DNA of 64,000 nt from Coprenecus sp902388455 (GTDB taxonomy: Bacteria; Bacteroidota; Bacteroidia; Bacteroidales; UBA932). The position numbers and the translations under genes are program-made. Of the stretch, positions 52,917 to 61,892 are shown piece by piece (within the stretch, counting starts at the first letter, position 1; each line of letters starts with the position of its first letter). The notes beneath the pieces were generated by a model. It was not told the origin of the DNA. It saw only the letters and a list, made by a program, of their open reading frames with translations, and did no database searches. Location of the stretch: the NCBI GenBank assembly GCA_963931615.1, contig OZ007032.1, forward strand, positions 372,001-436,000, read 5' to 3'.

Positions 52917-53837
52917 ATGAGAAAAATCTCGCTTGTAATCTTTTATGCTGCGGCATGGTCTCTCGGAGGCCTGCTGCCGATGGTATTTTCGCCCACAGAC
53001 GGCAGGTGCCAGTCGATACAGGTGATGTTCAAGCCGGCTGCTTACCGGATGGACAGTATAGGGACTGCACGGATCGAATGCCGCTACGGATATTCCTGGC
53101 TGCGGGATACGACTGCGCGGATGTCTGCGGACGGCGGGCTGGTCTCCGGAGACAGTGCGGATGTGGAGCGGGGAATGATGCTGCTGCAGTGCGGCGGGCA
53201 TTCCGGGGTGTCGCGGTTCTACAGCTATGACCGGTTCTACCTGGATTCGCTGATGCTGGCTGCGGACGGAGGCGGCGGGGCGGCGCCGGACGTGTGGTCG
53301 CTGCCGGCCGGTACGGCATTTACCGTGTACAAGAATTTTCCGGAGCTGGGGCGGATGACCTCGACCGATGTCATTGGCACGGAGAACTATCTGATGGAGG
53401 AGACGGTGCCGGATTTTGGCTGGAGGGTGCTGGACGAATGGAGGGAGGTGCTGGGATACCGGGTGAGGCGGGCGGAGTGCTCGTTCCGGGGCCGGGACTA
53501 TGTAGCCTGGTTCGCGCCTGACCTGCCGTTGTCCGAGGGGCCGTGGAAGTTCTGCGGTCTGCCCGGGCTGATTCTGGAGGTGTACGATACCCGGCTGCAG
53601 TACCATTACGTGCTGCAGGGGCTGTCGGTGGCGGACAGCGGTATACGGGTGGAAATGCCTGACGCACAGTATATCCGGAGCGATGTGGGTAGCTATCTGC
53701 GAACCCTGAAACGTTATACTGGGAACCCGATGCTGTTCGACATCGATGTGTCGGCTATCTCTTCCGTGAGGATTTCAAAGCCGGCGGACGGGGGCGACCC
53801 ATCTGTGCTGCATTTTGATTTTCAGGAAATACTTTAA
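52917..53837 (+). CDS. GLPGLI-family secreted protein 1
   Basis: A 306-residue exported protein (signal about 1-31, RKISLVIFYAAAWSLGG onwards). The family block is clear: ECSFRGRDYVAWFAPDLP, then LSEGPWKFCGLPGLILEVYD at about 200-225. The C-terminus ends in a typical LHFDFQEIL strand. GLPGLI proteins are a Bacteroidota family of unknown function, often encoded beside TonB-receptor-like outer-membrane proteins and two-component systems, as here. It is divergent from the RprXY-like operon and first of the GLPGLI-GLPGLI-OMP series. Confidence 0.88.
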   Translation: MRKISLVIFYAAAWSLGGLLPMVFSPTDGRCQSIQVMFKPAAYRMDSIGTARIECRYGYSWLRDTTARMSADGGLVSGDSADVERGMMLLQCGGHSGVSRFYSYDRFYLDSLMLAADGGGGAAPDVWSLPAGTAFTVYKNFPELGRMTSTDVIGTENYLMEETVPDFGWRVLDEWREVLGYRVRRAECSFRGRDYVAWFAPDLPLSEGPWKFCGLPGLILEVYDTRLQYHYVLQGLSVADSGIRVEMPDAQYIRSDVGSYLRTLKRYTGNPMLFDIDVSAISSVRISKPADGGDPSVLHFDFQEIL

Positions 53838-54259
53838 AGTTAAAGTCGTAGTGTATGAGAATATTTATCGTTGATTTCATCTCCGCATTTTCCGGAGTTC
53901 TTTCCACAACGGCAGCAAATCGGGGGAAACGGTGCCGTTGCGGCATGGGCGTTTCGTCGGTGTCCTCTCTACAGGCTCTGTATGCGTGGTTCCTCGCATC
54001 CCGCTCTACCGCAACGGCAGCAAATCGCGGGAAAAGGTGCCGTTGCGGCATGGGTGTTTCTGCGGTGGCCTCTCTACAGGCTCTGTATGCGCGATACTTT
54101 GCATCCCGCTCTACCACAACGGCAGCGAATCGCGGGAAATGGTGCCGTTGCGGCATGGGTGTTTCTGCGGTGGCCTCTCTACAGGCTTTGTATGCGCGAT
54201 ACTTTGCATCCCGCTCTACCGCAACGGCAGCGAATCGCGGGAAATGGTGCCGTTGTGGT
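53838..54259. other. 422-bp region between the first two GLPGLI genes
   Basis: Mostly the 105-bp tandem repeats. The frame of the second GLPGLI gene is open through it from an ATG at 53855, but without a usable export signal. Confidence 0.6.
53907..54255 (+). repeat. 105-bp tandem repeat array with inverted arms (3 units plus partial)
   Basis: CAACGGCAGC starts units at 53907, 54012, 54117 and 54222, exactly 105 bp apart. Each unit holds CAACGGCA and TGCCGTTG as inverted arms around an AAATCGCGGGAAA-type core (first unit ATCGGGGGAAA), then about 70 bp of conserved sequence. Core and architecture recall the CACCTTCGGAAGGTG pairs (shared CGCGGGAAA), so this may be a sister family. Confidence 0.9.
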
Positions 54260-55216
54260 ATGGGTGGCAGCGGGGGTGAGCGCTATAGGACCCTGGGAAT
54301 GGTAAATACAGTCGCTGTCGTGGCTTGGATGCTGATATTGTTCCCGCCTGCCGCAGCCGGACAGAACGCCGTGACCATTTTCTCGGAGGAGACGCAGGGC
54401 TATGAGCGGATTGGTACGGCCTTGATAGAGTGCACCTACCGCTATGCCTGGCTGCAGGACACAACCTCGGGGACGCGGATGACTCCGGAGGGGACCCTGC
54501 TCTCGGGCGACAGTACCGATATCGCCGAGGACGTGATGCTGCTGCAGTGCGGCGGCCCGGACGGGATATCGCGGTTCTACAGCTACAGCCAGTACTACCG
54601 CGATTCGCTGATAACCTCGCTGGTGCAGTCCGGAACTAATGATTTTTCCTCGGTCGGGGACGTGAAGGGCGGCACAAGCGTGCAGCTATTCAAGAACTGG
54701 CCTGGGGCCGGGCGGATGACGATGATAGACAAGATGCTGGACTGGTTCGAGGTGGTGGAGGCCGTGCCGGATTTCGGCTGGGTCGTGACTGACGAGTGGA
54801 AGGAGCTGCTCGGATACCGAGTGAGGCGTGCGGAATGCTCGTTCCGGGGCCGGGACTACGTGGCCTGGTTCGCTCCGGAGCTGCCGCTGTCCGAAGGGCC
54901 CTGGAAGTTCTGCGGCCTGCCCGGGCTGGTGATGCACGTGTACGACGCTGATTGTCAGTATGTGTACCTGCTCACGGGTATCCGTCAGGTGGCCGGTCTG
55001 CCGGTGATGATGCCGGACGAGCAGTATGTCCGCACCGATCTGCGCAAATACTACCGCACCCTGCGCCGCTACATCGAGGATCCCATCGGCTTCGTCACCG
55101 CCGGCATGGACGTGACGAGCATCCGGCTCACCACTTCGGAGGGCAAGGAGGTGGATCCCAATGACCCGAAGCTGGTCAATGCGCTGAGGTACGAGTTTCA
55201 GGAGATATTAGAATAG
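54260..55216 (+). CDS. GLPGLI-family secreted protein 2
   Basis: 318 residues from ATG 54260; ATG 54299 is an alternative. Either start gives an export signal (TLGMVNTVAVVAWMLILFPP, cleaved near AAAGQ). Homologous to the preceding product: IECTYRYAWLQDTTSG, DVMLLQCGGPDGISRFYSYS, AECSFRGRDYVAWFAPELP and SEGPWKFCGLPGLVMHVYD. The frame stays open upstream to 53855 through three 105-bp repeats, which would add a Cys/Arg-rich 35-residue repeat before the signal peptide; I consider that part untranslated or non-functional. Confidence 0.83.
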   Translation: MGGSGGERYRTLGMVNTVAVVAWMLILFPPAAAGQNAVTIFSEETQGYERIGTALIECTYRYAWLQDTTSGTRMTPEGTLLSGDSTDIAEDVMLLQCGGPDGISRFYSYSQYYRDSLITSLVQSGTNDFSSVGDVKGGTSVQLFKNWPGAGRMTMIDKMLDWFEVVEAVPDFGWVVTDEWKELLGYRVRRAECSFRGRDYVAWFAPELPLSEGPWKFCGLPGLVMHVYDADCQYVYLLTGIRQVAGLPVMMPDEQYVRTDLRKYYRTLRRYIEDPIGFVTAGMDVTSIRLTTSEGKEVDPNDPKLVNALRYEFQEILE

Positions 55217-55304
55217 GTAAAATAGGTCGAGTTGCGAGACGTAATGAACGATATGATGCATTTATCTGACAATATTTCTGGATTCTCCGTTTGCAGACCT
55301 TGCT

Positions 55305-55591
55305 CACCTTCGGAAGGTGGGCAGAAAACGCGGAAAAACGCTCACCTTCGGAAGGTGGGAATGGTACGGCGGACGGAAAAATGCGGCGAGAGGCGTCTCT
55401 CGTGGCGGTGCTGCATTTGCCCACCTTCGGAAGGTGGGCAGAAAACGCGGAAAAACGCTCACCTTCGGAAGGTGGGAAAGGTACGGTGGACAGGGAAATG
55501 CGGCGAGAGGCAGTTCTCGTGGCAGTGCTGCATTTGCCCACCTTCGGAAGGTGTGCGGAAAACGCGGGAAACTGCTCACCTTCGGGAGGTG
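55305..55591 (+). repeat. Three 117-bp REP units, locus G
   Basis: CACCTTCGGAAGGTG starts at 55305, 55343, 55422, 55460, 55539 and 55577 (the last as CACCTTCGGGAGGTG). Pair offset 38, unit offset 117, one base shorter than in loci D and F. The inter-pair segment shares CTCTCGTGGCGGTG and TTTGCC with locus D. It lies between the second GLPGLI gene and the outer-membrane protein's signal peptide. Confidence 0.92.
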
Positions 55592-55648
55592 GGCCAGAAG
55601 GTGGACCGGAAAGAGGACCGGAAGGTGAACCAGGAAGTGGGTCGGCAG

Positions 55649-58579
55649 GTGCCTCGGCGGACAGACAGGAAGACAGGCTGGAAGCAATGCCGGAGGGCGG
55701 CGGGCATTAGGGTCAGGGCGGCGGCCGTTGTCGGAATGCTTTTATTGTGTGCGGTGAGTTTTGGATATCAGTCGAAGGCGGAGGAATTGCCGGCAAATGG
55801 ATATGCCCGGCAGCAGAGGGCGGCAGGAGATGACGGCAACAGGATAAGCGGCGTAGTGGTGGAAGCCGGGAAGGGCACGCCACTGACCGGCGCAGTAGTG
55901 CTGTATGTGCCGGTAGGACAGGAGGGTACGGAGTACGCGCTGACGGACGGGCAAGGACGGTTCGGGCTGCAGGTGAGCGGAATGCCGGCTGCCGGGGACT
56001 CGCTGAGGGTGTCGATGCTGGGCTATGCTACGGTGACATTGGCTTTAGTTGTTGGGGACGATGGAGGAGGTGATGCTGTCGGTAAGCGGAATGCCGGAGA
56101 AAGTGGAGAGACCTGTGCAGGCCGGACAGGGAAGGACAGGTTTGAAGGAGACGGTACTGTCGGCAGTAGGAGCGGCGTCACGGACTGGCGGAACATAAGA
56201 GTCGAGTTGCAGACGCAGGCATTGGTGCTCAACGAGGTATTCGTGCGGGCTCCGAAGGTCAATCTGTTCGGCGATACGGTCGAATACAACGTGCAGAGTT
56301 TCGTCGAGCAGCAGGACAAGAGCATTTCGGACGTACTCAAGCGGATGCCGGGGGTGGAGGTGCGCGAGGGCGGGGACATCTACTACAACGGGGAGTCCAT
56401 CGGCAATCTCTACGTGGAGGGCATGGACCTGCTCGGCGGGCGCTACTCGCTGCTGACCAAGAATCTCTCGGCCCAGGACGTGAAGAAGGTCGAGATCATC
56501 GAGAAGCATCAGCCGGTCAAGGCCCTCAAGGGCATCACCTCGGGGGAGAAGCCGGCCATCAACCTGGTGCTGCAGGACCAGGCCCGGGGCAAATGGGTGG
56601 GCTCGGCGGCTCTCGCGGGCGGTGTCACTTCTGACCCTCAGGCACTCTGGGACGGGAACCTCTTCCTGATGCGGGTGGGCCGCAAGTGGAACAGCGTGAA
56701 CAATATCAAGACGAACAATACCGGAGAGGACCTGTCGGGGGATCTGCGCAGCATGAGCCTCTACGACCGCTCCGGCAGCGGGGGAGGGGACGGCTTCATC
56801 TCCGTGGGCACCAGCGAGGCTCCTTTAGGGGCGGCCCGCGTGCGTTTCAACACCTCGGCACTGGCCAATACCTCCAATACCTGGAAGCTCCGCAATGACT
56901 GGAAACTCAATGCCTCGGCTTCCTACGTATTTGACCGTCTGGAGTCCTCCAATTCCTCGGAGACCACCTATTATTTCGAGGACGGCGAGCGCACCGTCAC
57001 CGAGGGTGAGGAGGCCATGACCCGGCAGCACAACATCGAGGCCCGGGTGGAGGCGGAGGCCAACCGCGACGAATATTTCTTCCGCAACGTGCTCCGGGCC
57101 GAAGGGTCGTTCCAGGATGCCATCCAGACCATGACGGGCGAATATCCCAACACCCAGAAGGCCCGCCTGCCGTACATCTTCGTCAGCGACGACCTCCGCT
57201 ACATCCACCGGAAGGGCAGCCGCTCCCTGACCCTGATGTCGCAGAATGATTTTACGCATTACGACCAGCGGCTGACGGTGCTCCGCGACGGTGACGGAAA
57301 CGGCTCGGCAGCAGGACTCTCAGGGCCTCAGGACAATACCTCAGGCGGTCAGGCCCCCTCATCGGACGGAGGCGCGGGCAGCACTCAGCGGCAGCTCGTG
57401 GGTATAGCGGATTTCAATACTAATACGTATGTCTCGACGGATTTACGTGTGGCCCGCAGTCTGACCCTCGGCCTTACAGGCGGTTTCGCCGCTTCGGTAC
57501 GCAGACTTGACACCCGGCTGGAAGGGGTGGGCGGTACCGGTGCCTCAGGCTCCTTCCGCAACGACCTGACTGCGGCGTACATCCGTCCATACGTCACCCC
57601 TTCTCTGAAGTATGACTCCAAGAGCTGGGAGGTCCGCCTTTCCGCCCCTGTCAGCTGGGCTAAGTACTGGGGTATGGACACCGACCGTTTCATCTACCGC
57701 GCCTCCGGCTCCGTCAAGTACATGCCCGGTCCGCGCCTGAGCCTGACCGTCTCCGGCAGCGCGTCCAACTCCGCCCTGGACATTCACGATTTCTACGGTG
57801 GCTACATCCTGCGCAATTACCGCTACCTCACCGTCGGTTCCCTGAACACCGCCCAGGACGAGTCCTACAGCGTCTCCGGCCGCATCAACTTCAAGGACCC
57901 GGTCAACATGTTCTACATCGACGGTACCGTCAACCGCTCCTGGAACATCCTCCAGACCTCCTCCACCCAGGACTTCCTCGGCGACTACATCGTCACCGGC
58001 ACGGAGTATGCCCCCAGCCGCGGCGAGAGTCGGTACGCCTCCCTGAGCAGCAGCATCGGCATATACGGCATCAACGGCAAGGTCGGTGTGACATTGTCCT
58101 ACATGGATTTTTCCACCACCTCCATCCTGCAGGACGGGGTCCGCACCCCCTACCTCTCGCAGACCATTTCCCTGCGCCCGACCTTCAACGGCCGCCTGAC
58201 CCGCTGGATGAGCCTCTCCTACGAACTCGGCTATTCGCATTACATCCTCTCCCTGCCCGGCACCGGCACTTCCGAGTCCAAGGACAATTTCAGCCACACC
58301 CTCTCCCTGAATCTCTCCCCGCACCGCAGCCTGGACCTGAAGATTTCCGCCGAGCACTACTACACCATGCTCACCGCCGACCAGGCCAAGAACACCGTCC
58401 TGCTCGACGCTTCCGTCGCCTGGCGCCTCAAGGGCGGGGTGGAGATCAGCCTCACTGCCCGCAACCTGCTCAACCAGCGCACCTACGCCTACTCCATTTT
58501 CAATGCCTTGCAGCAGTTCTCATGCGAGTACCGTATCCGTCCGTTGAATATTCTCGCCGGGGTCTACTTTACGTTCTGA
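55649..58579 (+). CDS. TonB-receptor-like outer-membrane beta-barrel protein (start uncertain)
   Basis: About 976 residues from GTG 55649, chosen because it places a basic n-region before the hydrophobic stretch AAAVVGMLLLCAVSFGY. The frame is open from ATG 55244 through the REP array, but that would put the signal peptide about 150 residues inside. Mature parts: a carboxypeptidase-regulatory-like domain (ISGVVVEAGKGTPLTGAVV) with an odd Gly/Arg-rich insertion, a plug-like domain (SDVLKRMPGVEVREGGDIYYNG, VEGMDLLGGRYSLL) and a long beta-barrel ending LAGVYFTF. Proteins like this often accompany GLPGLI genes. No SusD partner is present. Confidence 0.82.
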   Translation: MPRRTDRKTGWKQCRRAAGIRVRAAAVVGMLLLCAVSFGYQSKAEELPANGYARQQRAAGDDGNRISGVVVEAGKGTPLTGAVVLYVPVGQEGTEYALTDGQGRFGLQVSGMPAAGDSLRVSMLGYATVTLALVVGDDGGGDAVGKRNAGESGETCAGRTGKDRFEGDGTVGSRSGVTDWRNIRVELQTQALVLNEVFVRAPKVNLFGDTVEYNVQSFVEQQDKSISDVLKRMPGVEVREGGDIYYNGESIGNLYVEGMDLLGGRYSLLTKNLSAQDVKKVEIIEKHQPVKALKGITSGEKPAINLVLQDQARGKWVGSAALAGGVTSDPQALWDGNLFLMRVGRKWNSVNNIKTNNTGEDLSGDLRSMSLYDRSGSGGGDGFISVGTSEAPLGAARVRFNTSALANTSNTWKLRNDWKLNASASYVFDRLESSNSSETTYYFEDGERTVTEGEEAMTRQHNIEARVEAEANRDEYFFRNVLRAEGSFQDAIQTMTGEYPNTQKARLPYIFVSDDLRYIHRKGSRSLTLMSQNDFTHYDQRLTVLRDGDGNGSAAGLSGPQDNTSGGQAPSSDGGAGSTQRQLVGIADFNTNTYVSTDLRVARSLTLGLTGGFAASVRRLDTRLEGVGGTGASGSFRNDLTAAYIRPYVTPSLKYDSKSWEVRLSAPVSWAKYWGMDTDRFIYRASGSVKYMPGPRLSLTVSGSASNSALDIHDFYGGYILRNYRYLTVGSLNTAQDESYSVSGRINFKDPVNMFYIDGTVNRSWNILQTSSTQDFLGDYIVTGTEYAPSRGESRYASLSSSIGIYGINGKVGVTLSYMDFSTTSILQDGVRTPYLSQTISLRPTFNGRLTRWMSLSYELGYSHYILSLPGTGTSESKDNFSHTLSLNLSPHRSLDLKISAEHYYTMLTADQAKNTVLLDASVAWRLKGGVEISLTARNLLNQRTYAYSIFNALQQFSCEYRIRPLNILAGVYFTF

Positions 58580-60184
58580 CGGGATTTCCATTCTCCTACG
58601 GTGCCGGTCTCAGAGGAGAAGCTGACACCTATACACCAGACTGTACGGCTGTCGGCAGCGTAAGGGCGGGCATAGCCTTTCGCCTCGATCTGGGCGAGGG
58701 CCTCGTCTGCTGTGCCGTCCAGCTTGAACTCGAAGATGTAGACGTATTTCGGGGTCTCTACGATGCAGTCCACGCGGCCCTGGCTCTGAGGCTTCTCCAC
58801 TATGACGGCGTATACGCCTATCATGCGGAAAATCAGGTAGAATGTATATTGAAAATAAAACGCTCTCTCTCCCGCTCGTCCTCCCTGCGTCGCATGGTGT
58901 ACGGAATGTCCGCAAGAAACGATGTAAGCAGTTCCCGCATCCGGTCCGGATTGCCGTCCCTCAATGCAATATAAAGACCGCGGGCATGCCTCCGAAATCA
59001 TTGCGGCGGTCCTGGAAATAGTCGGAGGCTATCAGTGAGACAAAACCTTTCTGCACCTCGTTGTTGGGCAGATCCAGAAGGAATGTACCGGTGTCCCTGT
59101 CATAATCCTTGATGGTCAGGTAGCCGCTCTGATAAATCATCGGCAGGGGCTTTTCGACATCGGCCTTGTAGTCGACGAACTGTGAGGGGTCGTAGTACTT
59201 GCCGGTAAGCTCGTCCAGGTTCTCGTCCGAGTGAGACAGCAGCCGGATCAGATAGGTGGGCGTGCCGCTGGCGAACCAGTAGTCACGTACTGCCTTCTGG
59301 GCGAAGGCATTCAGGAGGCTGAACGGATTGTAGACATCGGTCATCCGTTCGGAAAAATGATAGCCGTCGTAGTGACGCTTCAGCCTTGAAAGCATCTCCT
59401 CACGGCTCTCTCCGAAAGAAGCGGCCATCGCATCTATCGGTTCTGCGAAATACCTCTCCAGCTCCTCCTGGGTGATGCCGCACAGGGTTTCGTAATCCGA
59501 AGACATGCTGATGTCCTGAGGCTGGTTGAATCCGCTGAACACACTTACCTGGGCAAATTTGGTCACACCCGTGAGCAGCACGAACTGAAGGTCCGCGTCC
59601 GCCGCCTTGAATACAGAATAGAAGCCCTTGAGTACCTCGCGGTTCCACTCCTCCAGCAGGCGCTGCTTCCCGTCTACGGTTATAGTATAGCCGGTATCCA
59701 GTACATCCAGCATCGGCTTGTCGTACTCGTCGATGAGCACCACGCATCTGCGGCCTGTCTGCTCGTGAGCTTTTTTCAGCACGTATGCGAACCGTCTGCC
59801 GGCATCGGTGAACTCTTCGCTGCGGCCGTACTGAGACTCCCACTGCGATACACTTCCCTCTATTACCGCATCTAAGGTTCCCGGCGCAGTGAAATTGCTG
59901 CCGTTGAAGTCGATATGGAACACCGGGTACTCCAGCCACTCCTTCTCCAGCGAACTGATGGCCAGTCCCTCGAAGAGTTCCTTGCGCCCCAGAAAATAGT
60001 TCTTCAGGGTGGATACCAGCAGGCTCTTGCCGAACCGCCGCGGGCGGCTCAGAAAATAGATATTGCCTTCATGCGTAAGCCTGTATATAAGGTCTGTCTT
60101 GTCCACATAGGCAAAGCCGTCCTCGCGGATCTTCTCGAAACTCTGAACTCCTATCGGGTATTTCATCATAGCGCGGTCCTCCAT
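58564..60184 (-). pseudogene. AAA-ATPase/PD-(D/E)XK (DUF1703-type) gene broken by two frameshifts
   Basis: The first 400 residues (from ATG 60184, or 60169) are an intact AAA-ATPase-like domain: YVDKTDLIYRL, Walker-A-like RPRRFGKSLLVSTL, VVLIDEYDKPMLD and the GVTKFAQVSVFSG block. Translation then runs out of frame near 58987-58963. The expected continuation LYIALRDGNPDRMRELL is encoded in another frame, and after GAGAGAGAGCG near 58860 the frame must change again to reach FYFQYTFYLIF and the nuclease motif DCIVETPKYVYIFEFKLDG (D...E-x-K). The C-terminal piece is open to 58564 and overlaps the end of the outer-membrane gene by 16 bp. Either a true pseudogene or two sequencing errors. Confidence 0.8.
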
Positions 60185-60199
60185 TATTCATTTCAGAAA

Positions 60200-60207
60200 C
60201 AAAAATA
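60200..60207 (-). promoter_or_regulatory. -7 box (TATTTTTG) for the AAA/nuclease pseudogene
   Basis: Minus-strand TATTTTTG just upstream of ATG 60184; a second copy of the box lies 86 bp further up at 60286-60293 in the duplicated segment. Confidence 0.45.
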
Positions 60208-60372
60208 CGCAGAAGTCGAGAGCAATGCAAATAGAGCTTGTTCAAATTTCATTGCCGAGGCGTAACAGCATTTGTGGCCATGGGCCAAAAATACTCAGAA
60301 GCCGAGAAAAGTGCAAACGAACTTGTTCGATTTACGCTTCCGAGGCATGACAGCATTTGTGGCCGTTAGACC
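60201..60372. repeat. Two-copy direct repeat of about 86 bp
   Basis: 60201-60286 and 60287-60372 share AAAAATAC(G/T)CAGAAG(T/C)CGAG at the start and CCGAGGC(G/A)T(A/G)ACAGC plus ATTTGTGGCC near the end. The first copy covers the promoter of the minus-strand pseudogene, so a promoter was duplicated. Confidence 0.75.
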
Positions 60373-60397
60373 AAAATCGTCGCTGCGTCATCGAATG

Positions 60398-60411
60398 TTA
60401 ACGAGTGTTAA
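60398..60411 (+). promoter_or_regulatory. Candidate operator (TTAAC-N4-GTTAA) before the truncated GLPGLI gene
   Basis: TTAACGAGTGTTAA. A GAAATTTG box at 60439-60446 (TAnnTTTG-like, one mismatch) lies 38 bp further, centre to centre, the same geometry as at the kinase promoter. Confidence 0.55.
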
Positions 60412-60471
60412 ATAATTGGCTCTCTCGCTGAAGTTTGTGAAATTTGTAGCAACCAACAAATACAGGCTGCT

Positions 60472-60756
60472 ATGAAGCTTATCAAGAAACTCATCTGCCT
60501 CTCCCTGCCCCTGCTGCTGTGTGCCGGCCCAGCCCGGGGCCAGGATCTTCCCGACAGCTTCGCGATGTACGGAGAGGGAAAGGAGCCGACGATCAATTAC
60601 GTAAAAGCCGTAGATTCGGTTCTCATAGATACAGCCCGGCTTACCGTAATTTACAGTGCGTATTACAGGCTGTACGACAGTGGCTTTGACCGGCATCATC
60701 TGACATCGCTGCATGTCGGCGACAGATACTCGCTGTTCAATGACATGGCGGGATGA
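60472..60756 (+). pseudogene. Truncated GLPGLI-family gene (N-terminal part only)
   Basis: Ninety-four residues with signal MKLIKKLICLSLPLLLCAG. Residues 25-94 (SFAMYGEGKEP, KAVDSVLIDTARLTVIYSAYY, LTSLHVGDRYSLFNDMAG) align with the N-terminal part of the three downstream paralogs, then a TGA ends the frame before any GLPGLI motif. No remainder of the gene is visible in the next 100 bp. It still has an operator and a promoter box, so a short secreted peptide might be made. Confidence 0.75.
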
Positions 60757-60838
60757 TACCATATCCGACCCGTATATTGACATGCCGATATATCCGTGAT
60801 CCTGACGGTCAGCGGCCATGTTATGAAGTAAAAACCTC

Positions 60839-60871
60839 AGACAAGCGGAGAGCTCTTCCCTCCGCTTGTCT
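60839..60871 (+). promoter_or_regulatory. 12-bp hairpin just ahead of GLPGLI paralog 3
   Basis: AGACAAGCGGAG (60839-60850) pairs perfectly with CTCCGCTTGTCT (60860-60871), loop 9 nt, ending 15 nt before the ATG at 60887. No T-run follows. It may end transcription from the truncated gene or limit translation of the next one. Confidence 0.45.
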
Positions 60872-60886
60872 ACAAAACTCACCACC

Positions 60887-61873
60887 ATGCCATCTATCAT
60901 CCGCAGCTTATCAGTAATCCTCCTGTGTCTGTCACTGTCGGCATTGGATCTCCTCGGTCAGGACTCCATGCCGGACAGTTTCGCGATGTACGGAGACGGC
61001 AAAACGCCCTCTACTCCACCGTCTTTGAAGGCAGTTGACTCAGTCCTGCTGGACACGGCCCTCCTGACAATCCGATACAGAGCCTTCTATAAAATGTATC
61101 CAGAAAGTTCGTCAAACTGGCATGTCGCCATGCTGCACGTGGGTTCCTCGCACTCATTGTTCTATGATTTCACCGGCCATATCAAAAACAGATACAGCTA
61201 CATTCAGCAGGCTAAAGTGAAAAGTCTGCATTGGAGTGACGAAGAAGGGGTAGAAGAATCGATAAAAGAGCTTCGCGAGCGCGTCTCCATCTACGGAGAC
61301 TTGGGCACGTTCGGATCGTACTTCTACCGCTCCGTGATGTATGACCGCAGGACGGGAAAGTCCAAAGTGGTGGTTCCTGACATCTGGGCTCCGACACAGC
61401 CCTACGGCTTTTATGAACTCAGCCTGGCGCATGTCTACGAGGAGGATGTCCCGGAGCTGGAGTGGGAGATTACCGGGGAGCACGGCACTGTGGCGTCGTT
61501 CGACTGCCAGAAAGCCGAATGCGACTTCCGTGGACGCAGGTGGGAGGCATGGTTCACCACAGAGATACCCGTTGGCGAGGGGCCATGGAAGCTCAGGGGG
61601 CTGCCCGGCCTGATACTCTACGCCCGTGACACCACCGGTCAGTACAGCTTCGAGGCGACATCCGTTACCGACGAGCCGGTGCCTTTCTACGACTATGCCT
61701 ATGAGCAGGAAAAGAGGACTGCATACCGTAAGTTCAAGCGATATGAGCGCAGCTGTTTCCGTTGGCCGAAGTCCTTCAACGAGAACACCTCGGTGTTCAT
61801 CGTGACCGGCAACGGCATCGAGGAGGCCGACTATCAGAACTGGCGGATGCCCTACTATCCTATGGAATGGTGA
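60887..61873 (+). CDS. GLPGLI-family secreted protein 3 (tandem paralog)
   Basis: 328 residues from ATG 60887 (an upstream TTG lies in a hairpin arm); the start matches its paralogs (MPSIIRSL versus MSSIIRSL). Signal about 1-24. Conserved parts: SFAMYGDGKTP, KAVDSVLLDTALLT, AECDFRGRRWEAWFTTEIP and EGPWKLRGLPGLILYARD, with a long C-terminal tail ending MPYYPMEW. The central segment around 105-145 (RYSYIQQAKVKSLHWSDEEG) is shared with paralog 5 but not paralog 4. Unlike the next two it has no TTAAC-N4-GTTAA site directly upstream, so it may depend on the site at 60398. Confidence 0.87.
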   Translation: MPSIIRSLSVILLCLSLSALDLLGQDSMPDSFAMYGDGKTPSTPPSLKAVDSVLLDTALLTIRYRAFYKMYPESSSNWHVAMLHVGSSHSLFYDFTGHIKNRYSYIQQAKVKSLHWSDEEGVEESIKELRERVSIYGDLGTFGSYFYRSVMYDRRTGKSKVVVPDIWAPTQPYGFYELSLAHVYEEDVPELEWEITGEHGTVASFDCQKAECDFRGRRWEAWFTTEIPVGEGPWKLRGLPGLILYARDTTGQYSFEATSVTDEPVPFYDYAYEQEKRTAYRKFKRYERSCFRWPKSFNENTSVFIVTGNGIEEADYQNWRMPYYPMEW

Positions 61874-61892
61874 GTGTCAAAATGCCAGAATG

